Below, piece after piece: positions 62,406 to 64,000 of a stretch of DNA of 64,000 nt; position 1 is the first letter of the stretch; every line of letters starts with the position of its first letter. The position numbers were made by a program, and so were the translations under genes. Below the pieces are notes generated by a model, which made no database searches, was not told the origin of the DNA, and was given only the letters and a program-made list of their open reading frames with translations. The stretch is taken from contig NZ_CP079801.1 of NCBI RefSeq assembly GCF_021545785.1, positions 3,778,001 to 3,842,000 of the forward strand, given 5' to 3'. This DNA comes from Halopseudomonas maritima. GTDB lineage: Bacteria; Pseudomonadota; Gammaproteobacteria; Pseudomonadales; Pseudomonadaceae.

Positions 62406-63203
62406 TCAGGCGCGCTGGGAACTGACGGGCAGAATTTCGCCGGTCATGTAGCTGGAATAATCGCTGGCCAGGAACATCATCACGTTGGCGACCTCCCAGC
62501 ACTCGGCTCCTCGGCCATAGGCCTCGCGGGCCTCAAGCTCGCGCAGCAGCTCTTCCGGTGCGGATTTGCGCAGCATCGGGTGCACCGCCAGCGAGGGCGC
62601 CACGGCGTTGATGCGCACGCCCAGCTCTACCGCTTCCAGTGCCGAGCAGCGGGTCAATGCCATTACGCCCGCCTTGGCAGCGGCGTAGTGCGCCTGTTCC
62701 TTCTGCGCCCGCCAACCCAGTACCGAGGCGTTGTTGACAATCACCGCGCCCTGCCCTCGCGCCTTCACGCATTGCAGAAAGTAGCGGGTCATACGCATGG
62801 TGCCGTTCAGGGTCACGTCAATAACCTTGTCCCACTCGGCGTCTTCCATGTCGATCAACAGCTTGCTGGTACCCAGACCGGCGTTGTTGATGAGCACGTC
62901 GGTGCCGCCGAGCTTGTCTTCGGCGAAGTCGATCAGAGCGCGCACCTGGTCTTCGTCGGTCACGTTGCAGACCAGACCCCATACAGAATCGAGTCCGGTT
63001 TCCGCCTTCAGCTTGTCAACCGATGCGGCCAGCCGACCTTCGTGTACATCACTGATAACGATGGCGCGGCAACCCTCTTCCACAGCGCGGGTAGCGGCAG
63101 CGAAGCCGATGCCGGCGCCGGCAGCGGCGGTGATAAGGACCGACTTGCCTTCAAGCAGGCCGTGCCCGGAAACGTACTGCGGATGGGTAATCATGTTGCT
63201 CAT
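62406..63203 (-). CDS. IpdF-like short-chain dehydrogenase
   Basis: A 265-residue SDR with the unusual cofactor motif VLITAAAGAGIGFA (about 21-34) and catalytic Ser and Tyr-Lys in NNASVLGWRAQKEQAHYAAAKAG. The blocks LGWRAQ, HYAAAKAGVMALTRCSA and SDYSSYMTGE resemble IpdF of Mycobacterium (as I recall it), which oxidises the hydroxyl of the steroid C/D-ring intermediate 5-hydroxy-HIP-CoA. Its start overlaps the stop of the acyl-CoA dehydrogenase by one base, the same pair as fadE30-ipdF in Mycobacterium. The resemblance is from memory and needs a sequence comparison. Confidence 0.83.
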   Translation of the reverse strand: MSNMITHPQYVSGHGLLEGKSVLITAAAGAGIGFAAATRAVEEGCRAIVISDVHEGRLAASVDKLKAETGLDSVWGLVCNVTDEDQVRALIDFAEDKLGGTDVLINNAGLGTSKLLIDMEDAEWDKVIDVTLNGTMRMTRYFLQCVKARGQGAVIVNNASVLGWRAQKEQAHYAAAKAGVMALTRCSALEAVELGVRINAVAPSLAVHPMLRKSAPEELLRELEAREAYGRGAECWEVANVMMFLASDYSSYMTGEILPVSSQRA

Positions 63204-64000
63204 TACAAGTTTCCTTTGGCTTCTTTAGGCATGCCCAACCCGCGTTCAGCAATGATGTTGCGCTGAATCTGGTTGGTGCCGCCGTACAAGGTGTCAGAAC
63301 GGGTGAACAGGAACAGCGACTGCAATCGCGTCAGGTTGTAAGGCGCAGACTCAGCCATGTCGGCCTCTGGCCCCAACACATCCATGGCCAGTGCGCCCAG
63401 GTTGCGGTGCCAGCTGGCCCAGTGCAGCTTGTAGACCAGCGCTGCCGGTCCGGCCTCGTTGTTGCTGTCCTGCGAGAGCATGCGCATGGCGTTGTAACGC
63501 ATCAGGCGCAAGCCGATATGGGCCTCGGCAATGCGCTGGCGCAACGCCGGATTACGCGCAGCACCGTTATCCCGAGCGATACGTACAATCTGGTCCAGCT
63601 CGTTCTGGAACTGCATCTGTTGGCCGAGCGTCGACACGCCACGTTCAAAGCCGAGCAGCCCCATTGCAACCTTCCAGCCATCTCCCGGCGCGCCGACGAT
63701 ATCCGCCGCCAGGGCATCATCGAAGAACACCTCGTTGAATTCCGAGGTGCCGGTCAGTTGCTCAATCGGCCGCACGGTCACGCCCGGCTGATGCATCGAG
63801 ACCAGAAAGAACCCCAGCCCCTTGTGCCCGCGCGACTCCGGGTCCGTCCGAGCGACGACAAAGCACCAGTCGGACTCATGAGCGAGCGATGTCCATACTT
63901 TCTGGCCATTGAGCATCCAGCGACCATCGGCGCCTTGCGCTGCACGGGTACGAACGTTGGCCAGATCCGAGCCGGCACCAGGCTCGGAATAGCCCTGACA
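63203..64000 (-). CDS. Acyl-CoA dehydrogenase, partial (5' end beyond the window)
   Basis: The reading frame is open to the last base of the window, so only the C-terminal 265 residues are seen. They begin with the family signature CQGYSEPGAGSDLANV, the flavin/substrate motif, continue with the LNGQKVWTS strand, and end with the helical C-terminal domain and the substrate-proximal RSDTLYGGTNQIQRNIIAERGLG. The enzyme introduces a 2,3-double bond in an acyl-CoA with FAD. Adjacent IpdF-like, MaoC and thiolase genes suggest a FadE30-like role in steroid ring degradation; fatty-acid oxidation is an alternative. Confidence 0.9.
   Translation of the reverse strand, partial: CQGYSEPGAGSDLANVRTRAAQGADGRWMLNGQKVWTSLAHESDWCFVVARTDPESRGHKGLGFFLVSMHQPGVTVRPIEQLTGTSEFNEVFFDDALAADIVGAPGDGWKVAMGLLGFERGVSTLGQQMQFQNELDQIVRIARDNGAARNPALRQRIAEAHIGLRLMRYNAMRMLSQDSNNEAGPAALVYKLHWASWHRNLGALAMDVLGPEADMAESAPYNLTRLQSLFLFTRSDTLYGGTNQIQRNIIAERGLGMPKEAKGNL

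Noticed and set aside
1..64000. CRISPR array, rRNA or tRNA genes, prophage, integrase
   Set aside because: None was seen: no regularly spaced repeats, no cloverleaf or rRNA sequence recognised, and no phage or integrase protein among the coding frames.

Overview
The window looks like chromosomal DNA of a Pseudomonadaceae gammaproteobacterium, probably a marine Halopseudomonas-type species. The basis is the Pseudomonas-style cspD / clpS-clpA pair, a heme-copper bo3 oxidase operon (cyoABCDE) with an Anr/Fnr-like box, Fur boxes of Pseudomonas type, and housekeeping proteins (Tpx, Gor, XthA, TamAB) of gammaproteobacterial character. This assignment is inference; there is no rRNA or tRNA in the window to confirm it. 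Coding density is high and base composition is mostly uniform. The stretch around 12.9-14.6 kb, carrying a chloroperoxidase-like hydrolase, looks AT-richer. No phage, integrase, transposase gene or CRISPR array was seen. The only mobile elements are two copies of a short element with terminal inverted repeats (about 40.7 and 44.1 kb).

Layout. 0-10.3 kb: protein quality control (cspD, clpS, clpA), DNA repair (xthA), outer-membrane biogenesis (tamA-tamB) and thiol peroxidase. 10.3-17.9 kb: a CHASE hybrid histidine kinase, two unrelated alpha/beta hydrolases, an extracytoplasmic binding protein, and a divergent LysR / PACE-efflux pair. 17.9-23.7 kb: cyoABCDE and a divergent truncated haemoglobin. 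23.7-28.4 kb: an octaheme TPR cytochrome coupled to a GNAT acetyltransferase, a hexose-6-phosphate epimerase and a PAS-GGDEF protein. 28.6-35.5 kb: a TPP riboswitch driving a sodium:solute symporter, a Baeyer-Villiger-type monooxygenase with a 3-hydroxyacyl-CoA dehydrogenase, an MFS transporter, and an FMN riboswitch driving a type II lumazine synthase that converges on dodecin. 35.5-40.7 kb: a Fur-controlled imelysin / di-heme oxidase / imelysin / DUF1513 operon. 40.7-45.7 kb: the two repeat elements, PilZ, a PCu(A)C copper chaperone, a TRIC-like channel, glutathione reductase and UDP-glucose dehydrogenase. 45.7-51.2 kb: an iron-regulated AraC regulator with a TonB siderophore receptor, a MASE2-GGDEF enzyme, a 58-residue membrane protein and a tandem-Cache protein.

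51.3-64.0 kb is one long run of minus-strand genes: acyl-CoA dehydrogenase (cut by the window edge), an IpdF-like dehydrogenase, MaoC hydratase, thiolase, then after a terminator a YCF48-like protein, an RND/MMPL transporter, two paralogous LuxR regulators, an SDR, a KshA-like Rieske oxygenase and a crotonase. The combination of a 3-ketosteroid 9-alpha-hydroxylase-like Rieske protein, an IpdF-like dehydrogenase next to an acyl-CoA dehydrogenase and thiolase, and LuxR regulators resembling TeiR in kind suggests steroid or other polycyclic terpenoid catabolism. That is the most interesting system in the window. Iron (Fur), flavin (FMN), thiamine (TPP) and oxygen (Anr) signals are all readable in the non-coding DNA.
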